DNA of 64,000 nt from contig JABFRU010000005.1 of NCBI GenBank assembly GCA_013140985.1, positions 1-64,000 on the forward strand, given 5' to 3'. Shown here in pieces: positions 44,404 through 52,749 of the stretch. Made by a program: the position numbers and the translations under genes. How positions within the stretch are numbered: position 1 is the stretch's first letter; each line of letters begins with the position of its first letter. Below the pieces are notes generated by a model. The model was not told the DNA's origin. It saw only the letters and a list, made by a program, of their open reading frames with translations, and ran no database searches. This DNA is from Chitinophagaceae bacterium (GTDB lineage Bacteria > Bacteroidota > Bacteroidia > Chitinophagales > Chitinophagaceae).

Positions 44404-44418
44404 GGTTGAGAGGGTATT

Positions 44419-44889
44419 TTAAAACCTTATTTGAATTTTTGTTGTTTTAATATCGTCAAATGAGATAGTGTGTTGCACTATCTCTGATTTTTTTCCTTTG
44501 CCTCTTTGTTCTTCCAATTGTATTTCCGCTTCCGTTACGTTGACCAATTTGCCTTCTGTCTTTATTCCATCTTTTTTTATCACTTCCACCGGCCGGCCAA
44601 TATTTTTTTTGTACTGCCGGTAAAATTTCAATGGCTCATCAAGTCCCGGCGACGATACTTCCAGCGAAAAATCTCCGTTTGGAAATAGGCTGCCTTCTTC
44701 TATTTGTTTGTACAGCCGCCGGTTATATTGCACTAGTTTTTCAATACTCACCCCATTATCCCCATCAATGAACACTTTTATGTTATTGGTGGGTTTGATC
44801 CTGACTTCAACAATGAACAGGTCCGGTTCGGTGCTTATCAGCGCCTTTACCTTTTCTTCTATTGCCTGTATTTGCGATTCAACGTTCAT
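44419..44889 (-). CDS. rimP: Ribosome maturation factor RimP
   Basis: A 156-residue RimP, needed for maturation of the 30S subunit. Family features are KVFIDGDNGVSIEKLVQYNR (about 45-64), LEVSSPGLDEPLKF and a C-terminal beta domain (KTEGKLVNVTEAEIQLE). The ORF extends upstream to 45036 without homology; the ATG at 44889 (MNVESQIQAIEEKVKAL) is chosen and lies 56 bp after a TACATTTG element with a TTTG 21 bp upstream. It heads the rimP-nusA-infB operon. Confidence 0.94.
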   Translation of the reverse strand: MNVESQIQAIEEKVKALISTEPDLFIVEVRIKPTNNIKVFIDGDNGVSIEKLVQYNRRLYKQIEEGSLFPNGDFSLEVSSPGLDEPLKFYRQYKKNIGRPVEVIKKDGIKTEGKLVNVTEAEIQLEEQRGKGKKSEIVQHTISFDDIKTTKIQIRF

Positions 44890-44945
44890 GGGGTCTAAAA
44901 GAAGAAGGGAACGAGTTCGTTCCCTTCTCACAGCTATTTCCGCAG

Positions 44946-44978
44946 CAAATGTAAGGCAAATCACCTTTATTATCCAAA
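44946..44978 (-). promoter_or_regulatory. Promoter of the rimP-nusA-infB operon
   Basis: On the minus strand TTTG (44975-44978), 21 bp, TACATTTG (44946-44953). Both match the Bacteroidota -33/-7 consensus. The expected 5' UTR is about 50 nt. Confidence 0.65.
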
Positions 44979-45066
44979 TACTATTACTATTAAAAACAAG
45001 ACCCCTTTTCGGTAAACAGCCTTTCTTTCCCGGCAATATTTTTGCCCCTCGTTTTACCTTTGTGCT

Positions 45067-45297
45067 ATGAAATATTTGTTATTTGCATTACTGGCTTATC
45101 TGGCTTACCAGTTCATCTTTAACCTGGTGATCCCTGTTTACAGAACATCCCGCAAGATCAAAAAAGGATTCAGAGAAATGCATAGCCGCATGCAACAGGA
45201 ATCCGCTGCTACAAGCCATCATCCCGGTAATTTTGAAGCAAAGCCTGCTTCAAAACCCAAAGCTGGCGATTATATTGAGTTTGAAGAGATCAAATAA
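45067..45297 (+). CDS. DUF4834 family small membrane protein
   Basis: A 76-residue protein with one N-terminal transmembrane helix (YLLFALLAYLAYQFIFNLVI), then a basic helix (YRTSRKIKKGFREMHSRMQQ) and an acidic C-terminus ending DYIEFEEIK. This layout is the DUF4834 family of Bacteroidota, whose function is unknown. It lies between rimP (divergent) and the CAU tRNA. The coding call is supported by the conserved layout. Confidence 0.82.
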   Translation: MKYLLFALLAYLAYQFIFNLVIPVYRTSRKIKKGFREMHSRMQQESAATSHHPGNFEAKPASKPKAGDYIEFEEIK

Positions 45298-45322
45298 TTC
45301 GTCTTCATCTGCCATATTTTTT

Positions 45323-45330
45323 TACATTTG
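45323..45330 (+). promoter_or_regulatory. -7 element TACATTTG before the CAU tRNA
   Basis: It matches TAnnTTTG, 17 bp upstream of the tRNA. No clear -33 TTTG is seen. Confidence 0.4.
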
Positions 45331-45347
45331 CAGCCGCCTCAAAGGCA

Positions 45348-45421
45348 GGACCCTTAGCTCAGATGGTTAGAGCACCTGACTCATAATCAGGGGGTCGTTG
45401 GTTCGATCCCAACAGGGTCCA
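45348..45421 (+). tRNA. tRNA with CAU anticodon (Ile2 or elongator Met)
   Basis: A 74-nt cloverleaf: acceptor arms GGACCCT and AGGGTCC, D-arm TAGCTCAG, anticodon stem CCTGA/TCAGG with loop CTCATAA (anticodon CAT), T-arm with GGTTCGATCCC, discriminator A. No CCA is encoded. CAU tRNAs can be elongator Met or, after lysidine modification, Ile2; the acceptor and variable region resemble E. coli Ile2 somewhat more. The identity would be settled by a covariance-model call. Confidence 0.93.
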
Positions 45422-45424
45422 CGG

Positions 45425-45519
45425 TAAATAAGAAATGAGGAATAAAGAATAAGGAATAAGAAAGTAAACCACTCAACTTTCCTATTCCTTATTTCTTATT
45501 TTATATTCTTTATTCCCAA
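45425..45519. repeat. Word-repeat inverted repeat (locus M, word aataagaa/gaataa)
   Basis: The left arm (about 45425-45465) reads taaataagaaatgaggaata and aagaataaggaataagaa; the right arm (about 45478-45519) reads ttcctattccttatttctta and ttttatattctttattcc. The spacer is about 12 bp. It follows the tRNA directly. Confidence 0.8.
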
Positions 45520-45531
45520 AGGGTTTAACCT

Positions 45532-45559
45532 TTTGTTAACCGGGATGAAAATACATTTG
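45532..45559 (+). promoter_or_regulatory. Promoter of the beta-barrel protein gene
   Basis: TTTG (45532-45535), 16 bp, TACATTTG (45552-45559). The ATG is 20 bp further. The spacing is at the short end of the usual range. Confidence 0.55.
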
Positions 45560-45579
45560 TCCATTACTTAAATAAGTAT

Positions 45580-46284
45580 ATGAAGAAATTTCTATCGCTA
45601 TTTATCTGTACCCTGCTTACTGTCGTTGTTTTTGCACAAGACAAGAAAAAGATCGATCTGTCCAACCGGGCTAATGATCACCTGTTGTTACAACTCGGCT
45701 ATACCAAATGGGCGGGCATTCCGGACTCAATCAATACAAAAGGTCTTTCAAAGAGTTTGAATCTTTATGTCATGTTTGATTTCCCTTTTAAGAGCAATCC
45801 TAAACTGAGCATGGCAATGGGCCTGGGTGTAGGCTCGGATCATATTATTTTTTCAAAAACCCATGTTGGCATAAAAGAGAATGCGGCAGCTATTCGTTTT
45901 ACCGATCAGTCGGATACCAATCATTTCAAAAAAACAAAACTGGCTACCTCTTATCTTGAAGTGCCGGTTGAATTCCGATTTTCTGCCGACCCGGTCAATG
46001 GAAAGGGAGTCAAGTTTGCGGTGGGTGTAAAGATCGGTACCATGATCAATGCACATACCCGCAATACTAAATTTGAAGACAAGACGGGTAGTCTTATCAA
46101 TGATCATGTAATGAAAGAATCCAGCAAACGTTTCTTCAATAAAAACCGCTTGTCGGGCACGGTTCGCATTGGCTATGGACATTTTAGTCTTTATGGAAGC
46201 TACCAGTTCACCACATTATTCAAAGATGGTCTCGGCCCTGCCGTAAGGCCTTTTTCTATCGGGCTTACTTTAAGCGGATTGTAA
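45580..46284 (+). CDS. Outer membrane beta-barrel protein
   Basis: A 234-residue secreted protein with a signal peptide (ending VFAQ) and alternating aromatic/polar strands ending in HFSLYGSYQFTTLF and RPFSIGLTLSGL, a pattern of small eight-to-ten-stranded outer-membrane beta-barrels (PorT/OmpW-like set in Bacteroidota). It ends in a hydrophobic strand rather than the terminal Phe common in proteobacteria. The role is unknown. A hairpin with a T-run follows 36 bp after its stop. Confidence 0.82.
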   Translation: MKKFLSLFICTLLTVVVFAQDKKKIDLSNRANDHLLLQLGYTKWAGIPDSINTKGLSKSLNLYVMFDFPFKSNPKLSMAMGLGVGSDHIIFSKTHVGIKENAAAIRFTDQSDTNHFKKTKLATSYLEVPVEFRFSADPVNGKGVKFAVGVKIGTMINAHTRNTKFEDKTGSLINDHVMKESSKRFFNKNRLSGTVRIGYGHFSLYGSYQFTTLFKDGLGPAVRPFSIGLTLSGL

Positions 46285-46309
46285 TTTATTATCGTACCAG
46301 ACACCTGTT

Positions 46310-46317
46310 TATCTTTG
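46310..46317 (+). promoter_or_regulatory. -7 element TATCTTTG upstream of hflX
   Basis: It matches TAnnTTTG immediately before a hairpin (46320-46345). No -33 TTTG at the right distance is visible, so the match is tentative. Confidence 0.35.
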
Positions 46318-46319
46318 TC

Positions 46320-46350
46320 ATTCCTTCCACAATTATGGAAGGAATTTTTA
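46320..46350 (+). terminator. Rho-independent terminator-like hairpin between omp and hflX
   Basis: Stem ATTCCTTCC (46320-46328), 8-nt loop, GGAAGGAAT (46337-46345), then TTTTA. It would end the beta-barrel transcript. It lies within what would be the hflX leader if the TATCTTTG element is used, so attenuation is possible too. Confidence 0.65.
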
Positions 46351-46355
46351 TTACT

Positions 46356-47546
46356 ATGATCGATAAGAAGAACCGGATACAAAAAGAAGAAAAAGCGGTG
46401 CTGGTGGGTCTTGTACACAAAGAGCAGACTGAGCAACAGGTGAATGAATATCTGGATGAATTAGCTTTTTTAGCTGAAACAGCAGGTGCCATTGCTGTAA
46501 AAAGATTTACGCAAAAGCTTTCTCATCCCGATAGCCGCACATTTGTTGGCAAAGGAAAATTAGAAGAGATAAAAAAATATGTACAGGGAAAAGATATCCG
46601 GATCATCATATTTGATGATGAACTCAGTGGTGCCCAGATCAACAATATCGAAAAGGAAGTGGATGTAAAGGTCATTGACCGCAGTGATCTTATTCTCGAC
46701 ATATTTGCCCGCAGGGCAAAAACGGCACAGGCCAAAGCACAGGTAGAGCTGGCGCAATATCAATATATATTACCCCGTCTTCGTGGAATGTGGAAACACC
46801 TTGAACGTTTGGGAGGTGGTATCGGCACAAGGGGCCCCGGCGAAACGGAAATCGAAACCGACCGGCGTATTGTAAGGGATAAAATTTCATTACTAAAAAA
46901 AAGATTGAATGAAATAGACAAGCAGGCTTTTACTCAACGAAAAGACAGGGGTGAATTTATCCGGGTAGCCTTGGTAGGCTATACCAATGTGGGCAAAAGC
47001 ACCATCATGAATTTGCTGAGTAAAAGAGATGTGTTTGCAGAAAATAAATTGTTTGCAACACTGGACACTACTACCAGCAAAGTGGTTTTTGAAAATACTC
47101 CTTTCTTATTAAGCGACACCGTTGGTTTCATCCGCAAATTGCCACACCATTTAGTAGAAAGTTTCAAAAGTACATTGGATGAAGTGAGAGAAGCGGACAT
47201 TCTTTTACATGTAGTAGATATTTCTCATCCTGCCTATGAAGACCAATTAGGAGTTGTAAATAAAACCTTGCAGGAGCTGAATGCTTTTGACAAACCCACT
47301 CTTACCATCTTCAACAAGATGGATCTTTATGAACAACGAACTTTTGACGAATGGCTGGAAGAGAGTACCAAACAGGAAATATTGAATGATCTCTACGAAC
47401 GATGGCAGAATGAAACAAACGGAAATGCTGTGTTTGTTGCAGCCATAGAAAAAAGAAATTTAGAATTGCTTCGCAAAACAATACTGGAAAAGGTGAGACA
47501 GATGTACCGGGTGCGCTACCCCTATAAAACAGAATTCCTTTACTGA
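46356..47546 (+). CDS. hflX: GTPase HflX
   Basis: A 396-residue ribosome-splitting GTPase. The N-terminal HflX domain (about 15-170) has PDSRTFVGKGKLEEIK and the sequence LRGMWKHLERLGGGIGTRGPGETE, a family hallmark. The GTPase domain (about 200-370) has G1 GYTNVGKSTIMN, G3 DTVGFIRKLP and G4 FNKMDLY. It rescues stalled ribosomes under stress. The ORF start at 46335 falls in the loop of a terminator-like hairpin; the ATG at 46356 (MIDKKNRIQ) is preferred. Confidence 0.95.
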   Translation: MIDKKNRIQKEEKAVLVGLVHKEQTEQQVNEYLDELAFLAETAGAIAVKRFTQKLSHPDSRTFVGKGKLEEIKKYVQGKDIRIIIFDDELSGAQINNIEKEVDVKVIDRSDLILDIFARRAKTAQAKAQVELAQYQYILPRLRGMWKHLERLGGGIGTRGPGETEIETDRRIVRDKISLLKKRLNEIDKQAFTQRKDRGEFIRVALVGYTNVGKSTIMNLLSKRDVFAENKLFATLDTTTSKVVFENTPFLLSDTVGFIRKLPHHLVESFKSTLDEVREADILLHVVDISHPAYEDQLGVVNKTLQELNAFDKPTLTIFNKMDLYEQRTFDEWLEESTKQEILNDLYERWQNETNGNAVFVAAIEKRNLELLRKTILEKVRQMYRVRYPYKTEFLY

Positions 47547-47602
47547 TAATTGAAAGGCTAAATGGCCATTAATTTTTTTATATTTATATAAATATCTACC
47601 CG

Positions 47603-48394
47603 ATGCGCAGCACTATTATCTTTTTCCTTTCTGTGGTTTTGTCAGTAAGGTCTGCAAACGCCCAGTCAGTTACTCTCAAACAGATCGGGGAAAATACCGT
47701 AATGTTCAGCACCAGGTATGTTGAATGGTTCAATCACAACCTGTATACGATAGAGAACACCGGGGCATTGTATAAAACAGATCTTACTACCGGTACTCAA
47801 ACCCGCCTGGGAAATGTGGTTTATAAGAATACCCGTTACCTGTTCATGGTCAACAACCAGCTCTATTGCATGGAGAACGATGGTAGCATGAATCGTATTG
47901 ATATTAACACCGGCGCCTGGACCGTAGTATCTCCGATCGGTACCTGGAAGGAAATTGACAGGGTGATAGTAGTTGGAAGAAAATTTTATACTACACAGAA
48001 CGGTGCATTGTATCATCATCCTACTATGAATGAGAGGGTCAAAACAAAGATCGGTGATGATGAATTTTTTGATCTTGGGCATTATTGTAATACCGATACA
48101 ACATTGCATACCCTGATCGGCGGCACACTTTATACTATAGACCTGGTGACGGGAAAGTGGAAAACCATCGGTGCCAAAAAAGGCTGGAAATTCGCAAGTG
48201 ATCTCGAAGTGATCGGCAATAAAATTTATACGATCGAAACACCCTCTGCCCTTTTTGAGACCGATCTCAGCACCGGCACTAAAAAAGAACTGGATAATAC
48301 ACAATTCAAGAATGCGGAATTTATATTTGCAGACGCCGGTAAACTATATGGCATTTTCAAAGGAGGAATTCTTTATGAGATCATCATGACCTGA
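47603..48394 (+). CDS. Secreted propeller-like repeat protein (paralog of gene at 48.9 kb)
   Basis: A 263-residue protein with a signal peptide (ending ANAQS) and six degenerate repeats of about 40 residues with the pattern LYxIExxGALYxxDxxTGxW (NHNLYTIENTGALYKTDLTT; NQLYCMENDGSMNRIDINTG). This resembles tectonin/tachylectin-like beta-propellers, which bind carbohydrates. The blade pattern is less regular than in the paralog. It is separated from that paralog only by a Rieske gene. The predicted location is the periplasm or surface; no C-terminal sorting domain is present. Confidence 0.8.
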   Translation: MRSTIIFFLSVVLSVRSANAQSVTLKQIGENTVMFSTRYVEWFNHNLYTIENTGALYKTDLTTGTQTRLGNVVYKNTRYLFMVNNQLYCMENDGSMNRIDINTGAWTVVSPIGTWKEIDRVIVVGRKFYTTQNGALYHHPTMNERVKTKIGDDEFFDLGHYCNTDTTLHTLIGGTLYTIDLVTGKWKTIGAKKGWKFASDLEVIGNKIYTIETPSALFETDLSTGTKKELDNTQFKNAEFIFADAGKLYGIFKGGILYEIIMT

Positions 48395-48426
48395 TCTTTC
48401 ACTGCCCGCCTTGCTTTTCAAATAAT

Positions 48427-48786
48427 ATGTCTGAAAAAAAATACACCTGGCATAAGATCGCAGATCATATCAACGAACTGGATTTTGCAGGCAATAATAT
48501 AGCAGTAGCAGAAATAAAAGGGAAGAAGATTTCTATTGGCAAATACAAAGAAGAAGTATTTGCATTTGCTTATAAATGTCCTCATGCCGGCGGCATATTG
48601 GCAGATGGATACATAGATGCTCTCGGAAATATCGTTTGTCCTTTACATCGTTATAAATATGACATGAAGAATGGCCGCAATACCAGTGGCGAAGGTTATT
48701 ATATGAAGCATTGGCCGGTGGAAATAAGAGAAGAAGGAGTATTTGTAGCAATGGAAACCGGTGGCTTGTTTGGATGGTTCAGTTAA
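48427..48786 (+). CDS. Rieske 2Fe-2S ferredoxin-like protein
   Basis: A 119-residue cytoplasmic Rieske protein. The cluster motif is split as CPHAGG (about 49-54) and CPLHRYKYDMKNG (about 74-86), the usual Cys-His and Cys-His pairs of Rieske ferredoxins of oxygenase or nitrite-reductase type. It has no signal peptide. It is placed between two secreted propeller-like paralogs, which gives no clear functional clue. An electron-transfer partner is not nearby. Confidence 0.9.
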   Translation: MSEKKYTWHKIADHINELDFAGNNIAVAEIKGKKISIGKYKEEVFAFAYKCPHAGGILADGYIDALGNIVCPLHRYKYDMKNGRNTSGEGYYMKHWPVEIREEGVFVAMETGGLFGWFS

Positions 48787-48876
48787 GTCTCTTAGGTCTT
48801 GCGTAGCGAAACGATGCCCCGATAAAAGCAGGATGCCTTCACTTTATTTCTTACATTTATAGTAAACCACATCATC

Positions 48877-49677
48877 ATGAACCGCAAACTCATCCTGTTG
48901 CTTTTAACAGCATTATTCATTCATCATTTTACAAATGCACAACCCGGAACCTGGAGACAAGTAGGCGATGCCGGCATTTGGGCCAACACAGCTTTTGCTG
49001 TTGCATCCGGTGGCACATTATATACGATTGAAAAATCGGGCGCATTATACAAAACGGATCCATCAAGTGGTGTATGGACACAGATCGGCACTCAGAATTA
49101 TACAAACACTACAATGATGATCGCCGGTAATAAAAATATTTTTACTATTGAAAAAGATGGAAGTTTATATGCAACTAATCCTGCAACAGCTAACTGGGTA
49201 CGGGTTGGTGCCGCAGGCGCATGGGCCAATACTATTGCGGGCACAGTCAAGAGCGGCCACTTATATACAGTAGAGAGTAGTGGCGCTTTGTATTCTACCA
49301 ATGTCAATACAGGTATATGGCAACAAATCGGTAAAGCTGAGTTTGCCAATACCAAATTCCTGTTTGATGGTAATAATGGCTGGCTTTACAGTATTGAGAA
49401 AGACGGAAGCTTGTATCAAATAAATCCCAACGATGGATCATGGACAAGAGTAGGTGAAACCGGGGCATGGGCCAACACCATTGCCGGCGCAATGCTGGAT
49501 GGGAAATTATATACTACCGAATCGAATGGTGCATTATATGCAACTGATGTCGCTACAGGCACCTGGCAGCAAATTGGTAAAGCTGAATTTGGCAATACTG
49601 CATTCATGGTAGCCGGTTCGGGAAAGCTTTATACGATTGAGAAGTCGGGTACTTTGTATGAAATAAATGTCTATTAG
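48877..49677 (+). CDS. Secreted tectonin-like six-repeat protein
   Basis: A 266-residue secreted protein with signal peptide (ending TNAQ) and six repeats of about 41 residues, each with NTxxxxxxxxLYTIExxGxLYxxxxxxGxWxxIG. Two blades (starting GAWANTIAGTVKSGHLYTVE and GAWANTIAGAMLDGKLYTTE) are nearly identical and followed by the same WQQIGKAEF segment, showing recent duplication of a two-repeat unit. The pattern suggests a six-blade propeller of tectonin type. It is paralogous to the gene at 47.6 kb. Binding of glycans or other surface ligands is an inference. Confidence 0.82.
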   Translation: MNRKLILLLLTALFIHHFTNAQPGTWRQVGDAGIWANTAFAVASGGTLYTIEKSGALYKTDPSSGVWTQIGTQNYTNTTMMIAGNKNIFTIEKDGSLYATNPATANWVRVGAAGAWANTIAGTVKSGHLYTVESSGALYSTNVNTGIWQQIGKAEFANTKFLFDGNNGWLYSIEKDGSLYQINPNDGSWTRVGETGAWANTIAGAMLDGKLYTTESNGALYATDVATGTWQQIGKAEFGNTAFMVAGSGKLYTIEKSGTLYEINVY

Positions 49678-49710
49678 CCTCTTCTCTACAGTAATTTTTT
49701 GATCATTGCT

Positions 49711-49741
49711 TTTGCGTAAAGGCCGAATATCCCTATTTTTG
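49711..49741 (+). promoter_or_regulatory. Promoter of tRNA-Asn
   Basis: TTTG (49711-49714), 19 bp, TATTTTTG (49734-49741), then 22 bp to the tRNA. It is one of the best consensus matches in the window. Confidence 0.7.
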
Positions 49742-49763
49742 CTCCCCCAAAAGGGAATGGTAT

Positions 49764-49837
49764 TCCTGCTTAGCTCAGTTGGTTAGAGCATCTGACTGTT
49801 AATCAGAGGGTCGCTGGTTCAAGTCCAGCAGCAGGAG
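49764..49837 (+). tRNA. tRNA-Asn (GUU)
   Basis: A 74-nt cloverleaf with acceptor TCCTGCT pairing AGCAGGA, D-arm TAGCTCAGTTGGTTAGAGCA, anticodon stem TCTGA/TCAGA with loop CTGTTAA (anticodon GTT), and T-arm CTGGTTCAAGTCCAG. The discriminator is G. No CCA is encoded. Confidence 0.97.
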
Positions 49838-49850
49838 CGGATATAAAAAT

Positions 49851-49890
49851 AAAAGGGTCATACTTTGATGGTATGGCCCTTTTACTTTCT
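49851..49890 (+). terminator. Terminator after tRNA-Asn
   Basis: AAAAGGGTCATAC (49851-49863) pairs with GTATGGCCCTTTT (49871-49883), followed by ACTTTCTT. The stem is bidirectional and also suits the end of the convergent gene at 49933. Confidence 0.7.
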
Positions 49891-49932
49891 TGATGTGATA
49901 TAATATTAATTTAAATTCACACAAAACAATCC

Positions 49933-52749
49933 CTATTGATTGGCGCCCGGTTTTTTGATCTCTGTCTTCCCGAATTTGCGGGGATAGTAGGAAAACGTCA
50001 ACAGAAAATACTGCTGTAACCCATTCGTGATACGGGTGATGGTACCATAGGCATTTACACTGTTGGAAATATTCTGATATTTTTTTAGCAAGTCCATAGC
50101 CGAAAATTTTAACTCTCCCTGCTGCTTCATAAACCTATAAGTAATAAATGTATTCCAGAGAATAAATGGCTTATCTACATTTGAATTGACAACATGGTCT
50201 GCCGTACTGCTAAAGCTGAAATTTTCCGGATAATTAAGAACGAACCCCAACTTTGTAGTATTGCCATTACTCTTAAAAGAGCGGAGACCGGGAGCAGTTG
50301 GCCGGTTGCTGTAATGTTGTAAGGACTCTTGTAAAGTGACTACCAGGATCGTTTTAAGAGAAAATTGCAACGAAAAATTATTGGACAAACTTACCGTCTT
50401 GCTAGTATTAGTGATACCATCAATGTAGTTAGGTAGTTCACTGACTCTGAAATTTCCATTGTATATGAGTTGAAGACTGTTTTTCTTTATTTTTCTCGAT
50501 ATATTGAAATTACCATTCAGGCTCTGTGTATTGTTTCGTCTCTCATTGGTATAATAAAAAATCCTTTTGCCGGAGAGATCATTGATAATACTGTCCGTGA
50601 CAGGATCTACTGTCACAGTGTATCCGCCGTTAATATTGCCGTTGATAGTGTAAAATGATTTTTGGTTTTCAGTATTAAAATTAGCATTCAGGCTGATCGT
50701 ATGACTAATGGAGTTTTTCAGGTACGGATTACCGATCCTGATATCATAAGCGTTGATATTGTCAACAATGGTATAGAGCCGGTCAATGGAAGGATACTCA
50801 AAGTTCTTCATATAAGAGACAAATGTGGAATACCTGTATTTCCCCCTTTTTTGAAATTGGTAACCGATGTTTCCTTCGTAACGGAAAAATTGGAAGGAGC
50901 GGTCGAGGTTTCTTTTGGCAAATGAGGATGTGTTTTTATCGGTTTTAAACTCCTCTAATAATTTAACCTGTATCGATATAGTGCGGTAATAAGCTTCGGT
51001 GTATCTGGAAAAGAACTTTGACATTGCCAGCGCAGGCAAAAATTCAACTAACTCTCTTTTATTGCGGTTGGAAAGCTCAGCATTGTGCAAATACAATTTG
51101 GTTGTGCTGTCATAATCGCTTACCACGGTATTATCCGAGAACCTGCTATAATTGAACCCTTGAGTAAGATTGAGATTTATTCCAAACAGGTTATACCTTC
51201 CCAATAACAACCGTTTAAAACCTGTATAGTCCAGCGTTCCTCCCAAACTCAGGGATTCATTAGTTGTTGCGTACCGTCGATTGAAAGAGGTGTTTTGACT
51301 CATGTTAGTAAAGGATTGAAATAAACTTATCACATCCCTTTCTGAGTTGCTATTGCTGCGCCTGGCATTGACCTGGAGATTGAACCCTTTTGCAGGCTCT
51401 TCGTTATTGGCCTTGGCAAAACTCAGATTCAGCAACTCTCCATCCGATCTCCGCCTTTGCTGCATAGTAGTAGCATTTGTACTTTGCAACTGGTTTACGG
51501 TATCTCTTACCTCGACATACCGCGACGAATTGCTTCTTTCGCTGCTGCTGTTTGCTGATCCGTTCAGATTCAGGTTATCGTTATAACTATTGGTCTTTAC
51601 ATAATTGAATCCAAAATCATGTCTGTCCTGGCGGCTGTTTACTACCCCTTCCTCCCGGATAAACTGGGGGTTGCCAATGGTGTTCCTATGCTGAAGGCTC
51701 AAATCGTTGAGATAGCTGTTTGTTCCTGATTTGTTGTAATTAATAGTAACCCGGTTAGTTTGTCTGCTGTTAGTTGTTTCAATAAAGTTATGCGTCAGCA
51801 AAATTCCAATGGAATGGTTTCGGTTGATACCACCGGTTCCAAACCTGCCTACATTGTATAAGTTTGGATTGAAGCTTCTGTAAGTATTATTCTGAAACAT
51901 CTCCTGAAGACTGCCGATATTCTTATTAATATTATTGAACCCGCCTCCAATACCGCCGCTGCTTTTTTTAGTATATACCTGGAAAGAAAGATCTGATTCG
52001 AATCGGTCTGCAGTACCATAGCCGATCCCTGCTTTGCCGAAGTATCCTTTTTTACTGTTCTCTTTCAGTTTTATATTCATTGTCAGCAGGGAGTCCTGGG
52101 GCTGGGTGGGTTGCCCGATATTGCTTCTGTCATATTCCTGGTAGAGCTGTATTTTTTCGATCGCTGACTTAGGAAGATTTTGTGTGGCGGTACGTGAATC
52201 TGTTGCTCCCATAAACGGCTTTCCATCTACGAGAAGGCTTTGCACTTTTTTGCCATCCACAGTGATGGTACCATCCGACCAAATGGTAATGCCGGAGACC
52301 TGGTTCAATAGTTCCTCAACAACTGCGTCATTTTTCATTTTAAATGCTGCAGGATTGATCTCAAGGGTATCGCCGTTCATACGGACAGGAATTACTGCGG
52401 TTACCACTACTCCCAGTGTGTCTGAAGTATTTAATGTCAGAAAAACAGCAAGTGTATCCGGCTTTCCCGCAACCAGTTGAACAGAGGCCTCTTGTTTAAT
52501 GTATCCCGTGTAAGTAATGCTTACAAGCAGTTTTTTTCTTAGTGGTAATTTTTCAATAGTGAATTTTCCATTCTTGTCAGATAATTGATAAGTGACAAAG
52601 GATGAATCCTCCCCAAAAATGGTTACCGTTGCCAATTCCAAAGGAGTTTGGGTGGCAGAGTCCTTCACCGAACCAGTGACTTTACCGGTTTGACTAAAGG
52701 CCAGCGTACACCAGCCCAGGAAAAAGCAAAAAAAGAATATTCGCTTCAC
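49933..52749 (-). CDS. Outer membrane beta-barrel protein with carboxypeptidase-regulatory-like domain
   Basis: A 938-residue outer-membrane protein of the TonB-dependent-receptor-like OMP_b-brl_3 type. A signal peptide is followed by a CarboxypepD_reg-like beta-sandwich (about 24-105, GKVTGSVKDSATQTPLELATV), a plug-like region (about 115-225, NDAVVEELLNQVSGITIWSDG), and a long barrel. It has no clear TonB box. In Bacteroidota such proteins act in export or surface assembly. It starts with GTG, which overlaps the TAG stop of the upstream gene by one base (TAGTG), so translational coupling is likely. Confidence 0.88.
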   Translation of the reverse strand: MKRIFFFCFFLGWCTLAFSQTGKVTGSVKDSATQTPLELATVTIFGEDSSFVTYQLSDKNGKFTIEKLPLRKKLLVSITYTGYIKQEASVQLVAGKPDTLAVFLTLNTSDTLGVVVTAVIPVRMNGDTLEINPAAFKMKNDAVVEELLNQVSGITIWSDGTITVDGKKVQSLLVDGKPFMGATDSRTATQNLPKSAIEKIQLYQEYDRSNIGQPTQPQDSLLTMNIKLKENSKKGYFGKAGIGYGTADRFESDLSFQVYTKKSSGGIGGGFNNINKNIGSLQEMFQNNTYRSFNPNLYNVGRFGTGGINRNHSIGILLTHNFIETTNSRQTNRVTINYNKSGTNSYLNDLSLQHRNTIGNPQFIREEGVVNSRQDRHDFGFNYVKTNSYNDNLNLNGSANSSSERSNSSRYVEVRDTVNQLQSTNATTMQQRRRSDGELLNLSFAKANNEEPAKGFNLQVNARRSNSNSERDVISLFQSFTNMSQNTSFNRRYATTNESLSLGGTLDYTGFKRLLLGRYNLFGINLNLTQGFNYSRFSDNTVVSDYDSTTKLYLHNAELSNRNKRELVEFLPALAMSKFFSRYTEAYYRTISIQVKLLEEFKTDKNTSSFAKRNLDRSFQFFRYEGNIGYQFQKRGKYRYSTFVSYMKNFEYPSIDRLYTIVDNINAYDIRIGNPYLKNSISHTISLNANFNTENQKSFYTINGNINGGYTVTVDPVTDSIINDLSGKRIFYYTNERRNNTQSLNGNFNISRKIKKNSLQLIYNGNFRVSELPNYIDGITNTSKTVSLSNNFSLQFSLKTILVVTLQESLQHYSNRPTAPGLRSFKSNGNTTKLGFVLNYPENFSFSSTADHVVNSNVDKPFILWNTFITYRFMKQQGELKFSAMDLLKKYQNISNSVNAYGTITRITNGLQQYFLLTFSYYPRKFGKTEIKKPGANQ

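Noticed and set aside
2101-45519. CRISPR arrays
   Set aside because: The word repeats are too short, imperfect and contiguous, without unique spacers, and no cas genes are present.
47666-48304. 212-codon minus-strand frame inside the propeller-like gene
   Set aside because: It is antisense to a repeat-rich gene with signal peptide and paralog; the composition is a shadow of the real gene.
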